A DNA stretch of 64,000 bases from Paraburkholderia atlantica (GTDB lineage Bacteria > Pseudomonadota > Gammaproteobacteria > Burkholderiales > Burkholderiaceae), in contig NZ_WHNQ01000030.1 in assembly GCF_009362785.1 (NCBI RefSeq), forward strand, positions 26,712 to 90,711, written 5' to 3'. Position numbers and translations under genes: made by a program. Numbering within the stretch: the stretch's first letter is position 1; every line of letters starts with the position of its first letter. The notes below the pieces were generated by a model, which was given only the letters and a program-made list of their open reading frames with translations, did not search any database and was not told the origin of the DNA. Shown here one piece after another: positions 25,844 through 34,796 of this stretch.

Positions 25844-26737
25844 TCAGGGTTCAAGGATTTCGCTGATGCGGGACAGCGCGTCGAGCGTATGCAGCAGATG
25901 CTCGCGCATCGCTTCGGACGCTTCTTCGTTGCGCTCCTGCTCCAGCAGTTCGAGCAGATGCAAATGCTGCTTCGCGTGTTCGACGTAGCGCTCGCGATGC
26001 TGCATCGAGCGATACGACAGCAGACGGCGCACGCGGTTCACGCGCCGGATCGTGTCGATGAAAAAGCTGTTGCCCGAAGCCTCGACGAGCGACTCGTGAA
26101 AGCGCACGCCGCGATCGTGCAACTGGTCGGCGGTATCCGTTTCGATGCCGCCCGCGAGCAGATGCTTCTCGACCTCGCGGCACCGCTCCAGCACCTTGCG
26201 TTCGAGCCGGTAGCCGGGCTCCAGCAGCGCCGCCGGTTCGAGCGCGAGCCGCAGCCGGTACGACTTCAGGAGACTGTCGGGCGTGGTCAGCATCGGCGAG
26301 AACTGCCAGCCATAGCCCGGTTTGCGTTCGGCCCATCCTTCCCGCGCGATGCGGCCGAGCACGGCGGTCAGTTGCGCGCTGGTCAGTCCGTAGCGGGTGC
26401 GGATCAGCTGCTCGGAGAATTCATCGGGCAGTTCGTTTTTCAGGCGGTCGTCGGCGATCTGGAAATAGGCACGCGTGACGACGTCGGCCTCGGCAAGATG
26501 CAGGTCGTCGACCACGTCCGCAAGAGATTCGGAGAGCGGCTTCGCCACGAAAAAGCCGCGATTCTTTTCCCGCGTCAAGATGCCTTTCTCGTGCAGCAAC
26601 GCGAGCGCTTCGTTCACAGGGGAACGCGAGACGCGCAGACGGTCGGCGAGCATCTGTGCGGGCAGGTGCGCGCCGGCGTCGAGTCCTTCGCTCTCGATGA
26701 GCTCGACGATCTGCTTGGCGATGGATCGATCGATCAT
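25844..26737 (-). CDS. GntR-family regulator with two winged-helix regions and an FCD-like C-terminus
   Basis: A 297-residue transcription factor. Residues 1-70 are a GntR winged helix (LADRLRVSRSPVNEALALL recognition region). Residues about 85-145 look like a second winged helix (RTRYGLTSAQLTAVLGRIA then EGWAERKPGYGWQF). The remaining helical part resembles an FCD ligand-binding domain, with RLALEPAALLEP and a FHESLVEASGN metal-site-like region. The ATG at 26737 is preferred (AAGG upstream); the frame extends to an ATG at 26866. It is upstream of, and probably co-transcribed with, the solute-binding-fold gene. Its effector is unknown. Confidence 0.85.
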   Translation of the reverse strand: MIDRSIAKQIVELIESEGLDAGAHLPAQMLADRLRVSRSPVNEALALLHEKGILTREKNRGFFVAKPLSESLADVVDDLHLAEADVVTRAYFQIADDRLKNELPDEFSEQLIRTRYGLTSAQLTAVLGRIAREGWAERKPGYGWQFSPMLTTPDSLLKSYRLRLALEPAALLEPGYRLERKVLERCREVEKHLLAGGIETDTADQLHDRGVRFHESLVEASGNSFFIDTIRRVNRVRRLLSYRSMQHRERYVEHAKQHLHLLELLEQERNEEASEAMREHLLHTLDALSRISEILEP

Positions 26738-27062
26738 TTGCGTTGCCTTCGGCCGCAACGTCAGCGCAGCCGCGGTGCGATTTCGAGCCAGCTGCCTCGC
26801 CGAGCGCTTTTGCGGTGTCAGCGGGATTACGTCGCCTGAACGCAATAGCGTGTGTTCGAGGCGCATTTTACGGCCGCGGTTGCATCGATCGATTGGATGG
26901 TGCGATTCGCGCGCACGGCGCGTACCGGCAGCTTGCGACGAGGCGATGGCGTGCCGGTGGGGGCGTCAACGTCGAGCTTATCACTCGGTTGCAGGTCGAG
27001 GGTGTTGCTGCGACGGACTCGTCGCTGATGGGCAAACCGTCGATACGAACCCTGCGGGTCTA

Positions 27063-27134
27063 AGGCTCATCTGCCGCTGGAAACGTGTCCGGGATTTGCC
27101 TCAAAACCTTCGTTCAGGCTCATTTGCCGCTGGA
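27063..27134. repeat. Two-copy direct repeat of 19 bases
   Basis: AGGCTCATYTGCCGCTGGA occurs at 27063-27081 and 27116-27134, differing at one base, 53 bases apart. Five helical turns separate them, compatible with a regulatory pair or a relic of duplication. Function unknown. Confidence 0.65.
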
Positions 27135-27219
27135 CAATGCTCATGACAGAACGGCATCGTATTTCCTACGGATGGCACGTCGATTGAAACGTGGGAGCTA
27201 AGAGCAAATGTTGCATATC

Positions 27220-27242
27220 GCTAACGCAAATGTCTCGTTAGC
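27220..27242. promoter_or_regulatory. Candidate operator: inverted repeat GCTAACG-N9-CGTTAGC
   Basis: A perfect seven-base inverted repeat with nine-base spacer. CGTTAGCA-like octamers recur at 27236, 27262 (one mismatch), 27517, and after the downstream gene at 29417. The recurrence around a single gene hints at a regulator-binding motif; no regulator is identified. Confidence 0.4.
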
Positions 27243-27612
27243 ATAACGCTGCCGGGGTATGTGTTAGCACCCTTTTCGCCCGCCGCCGAAGCAGGTATTT
27301 ATTGCCCCATTTCTTTAAAAGCGCTAGCTACTAGAGAGTTCTGGACGGGGTGGCCGGGTGTGCCGATCTGCTTCCAGCGAAATCGCGCATTCGAATGAAG
27401 CAGCCGAACGGGGTGAACCTTGCATTACTCAAAAGGGACAATTCCCCGTCCGCCAGACGGTAGTCCATCGCGGACATTTCTTGCGGTTGATTTTAGATGG
27501 CCTACGATTAACATCACGTTAGCAAAGCGCGTATCAATTAGTAAATCGAGGCGAGAAGTCGCGGTGCGCCGTCTGCCCAATGCTAACAGCAATATTTGCA
27601 AGAGGTGGCTAC

Positions 27613-29406
27613 ATGAAAGGCGCACAGAGAGTTATCGACGCTTCTCGGCTCGTCGCAGCTTTGATCCTCGCCTGCATGGCGGGCTCGGGCGCACAAGCGC
27701 AAAGTTCGAACGCGGCACCGGCTGCGGCGTCTGCGCCGGGTCTTGCAATAGCCGGTCAGGCGTCGTCGAACGCGAAGGACCCATTCCCTCATGGCCCGCA
27801 CCCGTCTGGCGTCGGACCGAAAGTGCCGCCAGCCTCCGCCCTCGATGGATCGGACGTAGACAAACAGAACGGCGGAGACAAGATCAATCCGAATAATTTC
27901 CGCGACGATCGCGGGCCGGCGGTGGATACGCCGTACCAAGCTCCCGAAGCAGCGACTGCCGCTACATTGAGCCGGACACCAGGGGCCGTCGCCGCGCCGA
28001 CCTTTACGACGACCGACTGGCCGACATTTGGTATGAACAGGCAGCGGACTGGGTATAACCCAGTCGAGACGGTGCTCACCCAGACCAACGTGACGACGTT
28101 GGTACAGCACTGGAAGTCACCTGTCCTGGACGGTGCCATCCTGACTCAGCCGGTACTGGCTGCCGGAGTAATGATCAACGGGGTGCCAACCGATATCGTC
28201 TATGTTGCGACAGAGGGGAACACTACATGGGCACTGGATGCCGCGACAGGGAAGGTCATTTGGAAAAGCGCCCCTATCCCTCAAGCTATCTTGACGCAGA
28301 ACTGCACCGGGCTGTTCCAAGGCAAGATCGGGGTGCAGGGCACGCCCGTCATCGACCATGCCAACAACCGGATTTTCGTTGTGAGCGGGCGAGGCTACCT
28401 GCATGCGTACAACCTCCAGACCGGCGCGGATCTCCCGGGCTTCAACCTGCTACTTCTCGACGCAAACAACGCTACTCCAAGAACGATGGTCTATGGCGGC
28501 TTGACGCTCAGTCCCGATGGTTCGTCGATATACGTGGCGACCGCCGGCGACCCCTGCGATACGGAGCCGTACCATGGACAGGTCGTCCGCGCGTCCACCA
28601 CCAATCCAGCTGCGATTCTGCAACGCTGGTACCCAGACGGCGCAACCGGGCCAGATGGGGGCGGTATATGGGGTGTGGGAGGCGTATCGATTCCGCCTGA
28701 TGGGACGGTCGTCTATGCACTCACGGGCAACGCATTCGCCAATCCGGAAAATGCCGCGTTCGCGGAACACGTCGTGAAGCTCACGCCGACCCTGGCGGTA
28801 GCCGCGTCGAACTCGCCGCTTTCTCCGCCCCTCACGGACGTCGACTTCGGCGCTACAGCATTGCTCTTTCAGCGTCCCACCTGCCCGACGATGCTCGCGG
28901 CCTACAACAAGTCCGGCAACCTGTTCATTTATAACCGGGCCACTATTCAGCAGCAGGGCCCCATCGAAAAGTTGACGATTTCCCAGAGTTCAGAAGAGGG
29001 CAGCAACATAGGCCTCCCTGCATTCGACCCGGTGCTGAATCGGCTTTACGTCGTGTCCCCCGCCGGTTCGGGGAGCAACAACTTATACAAACACGGGGTC
29101 ATTGCATTCTCGATCGACAGCAACTGTACTGTGAACCCCAAACCCGTGTGGCAGGCGCAAGTCGGCTTGAACCAATCCGCGTTCAACCCGGCTATCCCGC
29201 CCGTCGCCGCAAATGGTGTGGTGTATTACGCAGACGGTTTGGGCAACGACTTTTATGCATTGGATGCAGCGGACGGGACCATACTCTTCCACGACCGATA
29301 CACGCCAGTTCAAACCGGCGAGGGGAACTTCGCGTCGCCGATGGTCGTGAACGGGCAAGTCTTCGTCGCTGGTGGCGACCACGTGGTTCATGCCTATGGC
29401 CTCTGA
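27613..29406 (+). CDS. Secreted PQQ-like beta-propeller repeat protein
   Basis: A 597-residue protein. A signal peptide (MKGAQRVIDASRLVAALILA, then CMAGSGAQA) is followed by about 110 residues of low-complexity, Ala/Pro-rich sequence. From about residue 130 the protein is a beta-propeller with PQQ-like blades: TWALDAATGKVIWKS, YLHAYNLQTGADLPGF, DFYALDAADGTILF. The catalytic residues of quinoprotein dehydrogenases are not obvious, so it may be a binding scaffold rather than an enzyme. AGAGGTGG precedes the ATG at 27613; an earlier frame start at 27580 is unlikely. It stands at the edge of the polysaccharide island and is probably periplasmic or extracellular. Confidence 0.85.
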   Translation: MKGAQRVIDASRLVAALILACMAGSGAQAQSSNAAPAAASAPGLAIAGQASSNAKDPFPHGPHPSGVGPKVPPASALDGSDVDKQNGGDKINPNNFRDDRGPAVDTPYQAPEAATAATLSRTPGAVAAPTFTTTDWPTFGMNRQRTGYNPVETVLTQTNVTTLVQHWKSPVLDGAILTQPVLAAGVMINGVPTDIVYVATEGNTTWALDAATGKVIWKSAPIPQAILTQNCTGLFQGKIGVQGTPVIDHANNRIFVVSGRGYLHAYNLQTGADLPGFNLLLLDANNATPRTMVYGGLTLSPDGSSIYVATAGDPCDTEPYHGQVVRASTTNPAAILQRWYPDGATGPDGGGIWGVGGVSIPPDGTVVYALTGNAFANPENAAFAEHVVKLTPTLAVAASNSPLSPPLTDVDFGATALLFQRPTCPTMLAAYNKSGNLFIYNRATIQQQGPIEKLTISQSSEEGSNIGLPAFDPVLNRLYVVSPAGSGSNNLYKHGVIAFSIDSNCTVNPKPVWQAQVGLNQSAFNPAIPPVAANGVVYYADGLGNDFYALDAADGTILFHDRYTPVQTGEGNFASPMVVNGQVFVAGGDHVVHAYGL

Positions 29407-30224
29407 CTGCTAAACCCGTTAGCACACGCGCCTCGAACGGCGCCGCTTTCCGTCACCACTGGCGCTCGCGCAACGCGGCTTCACGCTTGCCGAACTCAAC
29501 GCCTGGCTGGAGGGCATAGAGATCCCGGCGCGCGCGCCGCATCGCGCCGTCGCGGTGACGCGCGCGAGTCGACGTTGCTCTCGCCCGCGCAAATAAAGGC
29601 TCCCCGAGCTTCTAAACGTAGCGCGAGTTGGGCATCATGATAGCCATGGCGCCCACCGCCATCACTGTCGCGGAATTGCCGGTCGAGCCCGATGCGCTAC
29701 AGGCGTTCGCGCTCGAACAGAACGCTTCGCGCGCTGTATGCTCAAGATCGTGACCGTGACCGGTCGTCGGCCCGAAGCGTGGGTAGCGTCATGGGCAGGA
29801 GGCGGTCGTGAACGGTGGAAGTGGCACTTAGCGACGCTTTCCGGCGGCAGCCGGCAACTGCTGCCCTCCGCCATGATGGTTTGGCGGATTTCAGCGCACT
29901 GAAATGTCCGATAACTCATAGAACTTCCTCCCGGCAGTTGTTTGCCTCAATACTTGAAGTAACCGTTCGCCGCCGAGAGGTGGGGCGACGCGCTATGGAA
30001 TGCGACTTCACATCATCGTTGCTTGTACTATGATGAACCGGCGTGTCCCTGTCTTGTCTCTTTAGTAGCCGCGATCGGTGCTGCGACCTGATCCGCGGTT
30101 ATTAGCATCGGCACTGTGGGTGTTCGTAAATTCGTGATGTAGACGACGCCAGATTCAGTGTGTCCCGATACTCGCATGTATGTTCCTTAGGCAACGTGCT
30201 CGTCGGCACCTACGAAGGAGTAGC
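29407..30224. other. 818-base spacer with IS66 relic
   Basis: No intact gene. The first 350 bases carry degraded IS66-type transposase pieces (listed separately). The remaining part to 30224 shows no recognisable coding sequence; the last bases supply the ribosome site of the next gene. Confidence 0.5.
29429..29753 (+). mobile_element. Degenerate IS66-family relic (TnpB end and possible TnpC start)
   Basis: From 29429 to the TAA at 29596 the frame reads RLERRRF, then TLAELNAWLEGIEIPARAP. This matches the TnpB C-terminal pattern of IS66 elements (RLE-GRF, then QL--LLEGIDWR-P). Downstream, 29637-29753 encodes 38 residues with ELPVEPDALQAFALEQN, which resembles a TnpC N-terminus (LPDD-ALKALVLEQ) before a stop. 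No upstream TnpB body, no full TnpC and no terminal inverted repeats are visible. The TnpB assignment is fairly good, the TnpC part weaker. Confidence 0.5.
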
Positions 30225-31391
30225 ATGACTGCATCCCGTTCTAACGCGGCATCGAGGCGAGTCGCTATTCTGGTCCTGCTCTGTCGGGACTACGCAGCGC
30301 TCGAACTAACCCTCGCCAGTCACATGGCGTACCGGCCAACAGGCGTCGAGTTCATCCTGCTTCAGAACTGTCGGGGCGGCTATGACGCGGAACGCACGCT
30401 TGCCGTCGCGCGGCGCTACGCAAGACTTTTTCCGGGCATCGTTCGGGTCGTCGACGACATTCCGCCTGGCCCACCTTATCGCACGATCAAAAAACTACTC
30501 TCGCAGCCGGCGTTCGCCGAAATCGACTTGATCTGCAAGGTGGACGACGACGCGTTTCCGATCGCCGGCGGGTGGCTCGACAAGATGCTGGCCACCTACG
30601 ACGCGGCGGAAAATGAAAGCGCGAACGAGCTTGCCTACGTCACTCCCCTCATCAACAACAACAACTGGGGCTTCCCTGAGGTGATGCGCGTGATGAACCT
30701 GGAGCGCGAATACTTCACGAGCCAGGCGCATCCGCATTTCGTCGGGGCCGACGGGGACAAGCGCTTTCCGCTGCGAATCATCCCTGCGGAGCAGATCGAG
30801 ATCGGCACCAATGGCACGATATGGGGCTATCCGCACATCGCGCGCTGGCTACATCAACGGACCACGCTTCAACCTGATGCTTTCATCGCTGCGACTCGGG
30901 ACCTCGAACCTTGCGAAGTGCCTGCAGAATCGCGCTATTCGATCGGCTGCATTCTTTTTCGAAAGCGGTTATGGGACATGATCGACGACGGTGGGCAAGA
31001 TGACGAGCACATGATGCATATGTACTGCGCGCGGCACCGGCTGAGAATCGTCTGTGCGCGCAGCGTGCCATTCGTGCACATGGCGTACTTCACCCAGCGC
31101 GAGGAGAACCGCGACATCGTCGATGCCGCTCGCGCGCTTTACGACGGGAGGCTTGGCCATCCCTTCCCGATTTCACTCTACGCGGACCGTGAACGCGATA
31201 TCGAAGCGCGGTTGCGCTGGCTCGAAGACCACCCGCCGCAGGCCACCAAGGGGACGCTTGAAGCGTCGAAGCGTGTCAGTCGCGCGATCTATCGGCGAGT
31301 GCGCACGCTGTGGCAAAACGGTCGCCGAGCATGGTCTGTCGTGACTGGCAAGCGCGATGCGACGAGCGGCCGGAGCTCTCCGTCACCATGA
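30225..31391 (+). CDS. Glycosyltransferase-like protein (GT-A type, unassigned family)
   Basis: A 388-residue protein. It starts with a Rossmann-like strand (RRVAILVLLCRDYAALELTL) and has an LICKVDDDAFP motif around residue 105, the DXD-type metal site of GT-A glycosyltransferases. Further on are YRTIKKLLSQP and EIGTNGTIWGYP. AAGGAG lies five bases before the ATG at 30225; the longer frame from 30180 lacks support. The last ten or so codons (through SGRSSPSP) overlap a relic of a GT2 gene (see 31370), so the C-terminus may have been recreated by recombination. It is the first gene of the glycosyltransferase island; the specific linkage is unknown. Confidence 0.75.
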   Translation: MTASRSNAASRRVAILVLLCRDYAALELTLASHMAYRPTGVEFILLQNCRGGYDAERTLAVARRYARLFPGIVRVVDDIPPGPPYRTIKKLLSQPAFAEIDLICKVDDDAFPIAGGWLDKMLATYDAAENESANELAYVTPLINNNNWGFPEVMRVMNLEREYFTSQAHPHFVGADGDKRFPLRIIPAEQIEIGTNGTIWGYPHIARWLHQRTTLQPDAFIAATRDLEPCEVPAESRYSIGCILFRKRLWDMIDDGGQDDEHMMHMYCARHRLRIVCARSVPFVHMAYFTQREENRDIVDAARALYDGRLGHPFPISLYADRERDIEARLRWLEDHPPQATKGTLEASKRVSRAIYRRVRTLWQNGRRAWSVVTGKRDATSGRSSPSP

Positions 31392-31475
31392 CGTCTTCTA
31401 TGGCTTCATGAGAAGCCTCCATTGCCGCTGACCCTGCGAAATGCGTCATCTGGCACATAACGCGGAGCATGCGCT
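31370..31475 (+). pseudogene. Relic of the 3' end of a GT2 gene paralogous to 37326-38306
   Basis: This stretch aligns with the end of the intact GT2 gene and its downstream spacer (38224-38355). AGCTCTCCGTCACCATGAC matches AGCTTTCCATCACTATGAC. About 24 bases are then missing. TCTTCTATGGC matches TCTTTTATTGC, and both read through to CCGCTGA stops (residues VFYGFMRSLHCR against IFYCVVRRFNRR). Beyond the stop, AATGCGTCATCTGGCACA matches AATGCGCCATCCGGCACA, then AACGCGGAGC matches AACGCCGAGC. It overlaps the last codons of the preceding gene. Confidence 0.7.
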
Positions 31476-31621
31476 GCTATCTATCGAATCGAGTGCGCGC
31501 AGCGCTTGTTCATGGCTCAGGCAGTTACCTTCCGCCGAGGGCATCCGGATCAGGCTGCACGGATTAGGATCGTTGCATCAAAACTTCTTGCAGGAATGCA
31601 GGCGATTGGGTCTAACGGCCG

Positions 31622-31662
31622 GTTGTTGTGAGAACGTCAGGATCGCCGTGGCGACGCTCTCA
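31622..31662. repeat. Spacer module, copy 1 (partner at 35957-35997)
   Basis: GTTGTGAGAACGTCAGGATCG continues with CCGTGGCGACGC and matches the spacer at 35957 with a few changes. Directly after, CGCTCTCACACCGG is identical to the tail of the gene at 36215 (37071-37090). The module seems to combine two sequences found separately further along the island. Confidence 0.6.
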
Positions 31663-31878
31663 CACCGGTTCGTTATTGGCATTCTTGCCTGATCCACTAT
31701 CGAAGCGCGGAATGCGCCAATACCTCACCACTTTGTGCCGGTCCCTGACATTGGTGCAGCGAAGCATGTACAAATTTCTAAAGTACTTCGTTTCCTGGCC
31801 GCACCTGCTCGACCTTTCCTGTGATTGCGCCGCAACTACAGAGATCCGTTTTACCTGATCAATTGTCTGCTTATTTCA

Positions 31879-32066
31879 GTTCCTGGCGATTCTGGCGGAC
31901 GCAGACGACCGGCATTTCAGGTCGGCCCGGTTTGCTCCAACAACGTTTTTCGCGAAACAAGGGCGACGACAGCAGCCCCGATCGCTCCGGTGAAATCGCC
32001 GCCGGAGGTTCTCGCGCAACAGAATCGCATTCCCTGGAAGCTCGTCAGAACATCGACATAAGGGTG
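31879..32066 (+). pseudogene. Relic of the 5' end and upstream region of a GT2 paralogue
   Basis: The first 90 bases match the leader upstream of the intact GT2 gene (37166-37267): CTGGCGAT, then TTCAGGTCGGCCC, TTTGCTCC and CGCGAA-CAAGG. The next part jumps to sequence corresponding to 37442 onward: GCAGCCCCGATCGCTCCGGT is shared almost exactly, then GAAATCGCCGCC, and TCAGAA-CATCGACA. About 170 bases, including the start codon and first 40 codons, are deleted, and a one-base insertion shifts the frame after the EIAA codons. It cannot make the enzyme. Confidence 0.8.
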
Positions 32067-32452
32067 GCGTTTACTGATGAGCCGCGCGGTCGCAGGAGCA
32101 AGCTGGCAAACTGGTTGCTTGATACCGGAACTCGCCAGGAATTTGAAATCTATTTTAGGTGCTTATTAATGACAGTGATGTCGAGGTCCGCGAAAGTCCG
32201 CACTGGTCCGGCGATGTGTCACTGTTGTACGACTCGGATGAAATTCGTGGCGCACCGTATACGAGTCGTGCGGCTTATTGCCGGTAGCGGTGGCTTCCTC
32301 GGACGAAGAGTCGGGAGCCGGTAGCAAGGCCCAACCGGCGCCGGCCTGATCAGGTATTCGCTTCCGCGGAGACCTTACCCGGACTCCGCCCAGGGGATAT
32401 AAAGATGTGTCTCCAAGCGATCCTCCATCGATGTATTGACAACGGCTAACTC

Positions 32453-33718
32453 ATGACGAGTCCACTCCGACACAACATCGTTGCGCTGTCAGTTCTGCAA
32501 GCAGCCAACATGCTGCTGCCGCTTGCAACATTTCCCTACCTGTTGCGTGTTCTGCGCCCGGAACACTTTGGTGCGTACGTGTTCGCGCAAGCCTTAGTTG
32601 GTTATCTCGTGCTGCTGACGGACTACGGTTTTAACTGGTCAGCAACTGCTCACGTCGCACGGGTCCAAAAAGATCGGCACGCGGTATCGAAGATCTTTTG
32701 GGCGACGCAAGGCGCAAAGGCGCTTATCGCTGTGGTCTGCTTCGCCATCCTGCTTGTAGCGACTTTCTTCGTAGCAAGATTGCGCGAACTGCTGCCGGTT
32801 CTGCTCGCTACCTATCCGGTTGTTATCGGAACGGTGCTGTTTCCACAGTGGCTTTTCCAGGGCCTGGAGCAGATGACGTTTACTACGGTCTCCACGTTGA
32901 GCGCGCGGGTGCTACTGCTTCCGCTAACGTTCTTCCTGGTGCACTCGCCGGCCGACACATGGATCGCGTCGCTCATCAGTTCGATGAGCGTGATTGCTGC
33001 CGGAGTCGTCGCATCGATCCTGATCGCAAAAAACCGACTGATCATCCCCTTGATGCCGAGCATGGCGGACGTCATCGAAGCGCTTCGTGAAGGCTGGCAC
33101 ATGTTCATTTCCACGGCCGCGATCAGTCTGTACACAACCACTAATAGCGTGTTGCTTGGATTTATTGCGGGAGACGTCGCTGTTGGCTACTTTGGCGTAG
33201 CCGACAAGATTCGGAACGTCGCCCAGGCGCCGCTCGTACCGTTCGCCAACGCAATTTACCCGCGCGTGACGGCGCTCTTTTCCGAAGACTCCGAAAAGGC
33301 GTTTGGACTGGTGCGCAAGATGCTCTACTTGGGGGGCTCGACCATGTTGCTGGCTTCGGTCGCGCTCTGGGCCGGCGCCGATTTGATCATTCGCATCGCC
33401 GTGGGCCCTGGGTACGAACCAGCGGTCATCGTCCTTAAGTGGATGGCCCTCCTGCCGCTGCTCATCTGTCTGAACAACGTACTGGGCGTTCAGGTGATGT
33501 TGCCGCTCGGCATGAAGAAGAGAGTCAGCGAGATACTGGTCGTCTGCGGCTTGATCAACCTTGCCCTGCTCGTGCCTCTTGCATCGGCTTACGGGGCTCA
33601 GGGCGCGGCAATGTCAGTGCTTGCCACCGAATTTCTGGTTACGGCCTTAATGGCTCTCCACCTGATCAAATGCAAGATTCCGGCTTTTTATACGAGGATG
33701 CGCAGAGATGAAGTATGA
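32453..33718 (+). CDS. wzx: Wzx-type polysaccharide flippase (MOP/PST family)
   Basis: A 421-residue inner-membrane protein with 12 or more hydrophobic segments. The start (LQAANMLLPLATFPYLLRVL then RPEHFGAYVFAQAL) is the classic N-terminus of O-antigen/exopolysaccharide flippases, and KIRNVAQAPLVPFANAIYPR is another family motif. It moves undecaprenyl-linked repeat units across the inner membrane. Its stop overlaps the start of glf by 11 bases, so translation is coupled. With the glycosyltransferases around it, it supports a Wzx/Wzy-dependent pathway; no Wzy polymerase is seen in this island. Confidence 0.93.
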   Translation: MTSPLRHNIVALSVLQAANMLLPLATFPYLLRVLRPEHFGAYVFAQALVGYLVLLTDYGFNWSATAHVARVQKDRHAVSKIFWATQGAKALIAVVCFAILLVATFFVARLRELLPVLLATYPVVIGTVLFPQWLFQGLEQMTFTTVSTLSARVLLLPLTFFLVHSPADTWIASLISSMSVIAAGVVASILIAKNRLIIPLMPSMADVIEALREGWHMFISTAAISLYTTTNSVLLGFIAGDVAVGYFGVADKIRNVAQAPLVPFANAIYPRVTALFSEDSEKAFGLVRKMLYLGGSTMLLASVALWAGADLIIRIAVGPGYEPAVIVLKWMALLPLLICLNNVLGVQVMLPLGMKKRVSEILVVCGLINLALLVPLASAYGAQGAAMSVLATEFLVTALMALHLIKCKIPAFYTRMRRDEV

Positions 33719-34796
33719 CTTCCTGATCGTAGGCGCCGGCTTTGCAGGCGCGGTCTGTGCCGAACGTCTGGCGGCAAGCGGCAAGCGTGTGCTAGTCGTA
33801 GACAAGCGGAATCATATTGGCGGCAATGCATATGACCGTGAGGATGAGAACGGTGTGCTGATCCATCCGTATGGTCCGCACATCTTTCATACGAACAGTA
33901 AGCGGATATTCGAATACCTGTCGGGTTTTACCGATTGGCGCTTCTACGAGCATCGCGTAAAGGCTTATGTGAACGGGGATCTGTATCCGATACCGATCAA
34001 TCGCACGACGATCAACAAGCTATATGGCCTCGATCTGAGCGAGGAGGACACGATAGCGTTCCTTGAGTCGGTACGTGAAGCGCGAGAGGCCAATACGACC
34101 AGCGAGGACGTGGTGCTGAGCAGCGTTGGCCCTGATCTGTGCGACAAGTTTTTCCGTGGCTACACGCGCAAGCAATGGGGACTCGATCTGTCTGAATTGT
34201 CTGCGGGTGTCGCTGCGCGAATACCAACGCGTTCGAACGACGACGACCGGTACTTCACCGATACTTTTCAATTTATGCCGGCGCACGGCTACACCGCGAT
34301 GTTCGAAAAGATGCTTGACAGTCCAAATATCGACGTGCGTCTGTCGACCGACTATGACGTGGTGAAAGCGAATATCGAATGCGGACACGTTGTGTACACT
34401 GGACCGATCGACGCGTATTTCGGGTATCGGTTCGGCAAGCTTCCGTACCGCAGCCTCCACTTTCAACACCAGCATCTGAACGACGTGGAGCGTTTTCAGA
34501 CGACGGGTACCATCAACTATCCGAACGATCACGAATATACGAGGATTACTGAGTTCAAGCACCTCACCGGGCAACGGCATCAGGGGACTTCGATTGTAAA
34601 GGAGTATCCGCGAGCCGAAGGCGAGCCTTACTACCCGATTCCACGCAAGGAAAACGAGGCATTGTTCATGCGCTACAGCGCGCTCGCGGAGACAGTTACC
34701 GATGTGACCTTTGTAGGCAGGCTGGCGCAGTATCGCTATTACAACATGGACCAGGTCGTTGGTGCGGCGCTCAAAGCAGTAGAAAGACTCGTCTAA
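33708..34796 (+). CDS. glf: UDP-galactopyranose mutase
   Basis: A 362-residue FAD enzyme that converts UDP-galactopyranose to UDP-galactofuranose. The FAD-binding GxGxxG region (YDFLIVGAGFAGAVCAERLA) is at the start, followed by VDKRNHIGGNAYD, GPHIFHTNS, YTRKQWGLDLSEL and a C-terminal FVGRLAQYRYYNMDQVVGAAL. All are standard for Glf. It overlaps the wzx stop and tells us that the polysaccharide probably contains galactofuranose. Length is typical for the family. Confidence 0.97.
   Translation: MKYDFLIVGAGFAGAVCAERLAASGKRVLVVDKRNHIGGNAYDREDENGVLIHPYGPHIFHTNSKRIFEYLSGFTDWRFYEHRVKAYVNGDLYPIPINRTTINKLYGLDLSEEDTIAFLESVREAREANTTSEDVVLSSVGPDLCDKFFRGYTRKQWGLDLSELSAGVAARIPTRSNDDDRYFTDTFQFMPAHGYTAMFEKMLDSPNIDVRLSTDYDVVKANIECGHVVYTGPIDAYFGYRFGKLPYRSLHFQHQHLNDVERFQTTGTINYPNDHEYTRITEFKHLTGQRHQGTSIVKEYPRAEGEPYYPIPRKENEALFMRYSALAETVTDVTFVGRLAQYRYYNMDQVVGAALKAVERLV

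Larger units (their letters stand above)
26738..27612. other. 875-base non-coding region between regulator and beta-propeller gene
   Basis: No convincing gene. It holds a two-copy direct repeat (27063-27134), an inverted repeat GCTAACG/CGTTAGC (27220-27242), and recurring CGTTAGCA-like octamers. The 27150-27600 part looks visibly less GC-rich than the neighbouring genes, as expected for a promoter region or acquired DNA. Confidence 0.5.
31392..32452. other. 1.06-kb spacer made of gene relics
   Basis: No intact gene. It contains a GT2 3' relic (to 31475), a module shared with 35957-35997 (31622-31662), a GT2 5' relic (31879-32066), and a short open frame at 32159-32287 (GTG start, 42 residues, with ESPHWSGDVSLLYDSDEIRG) that could be the tail of another lost gene; I do not recognise it. 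The final 100 bases lead into the flippase gene without a strong ribosome site. Confidence 0.5.
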
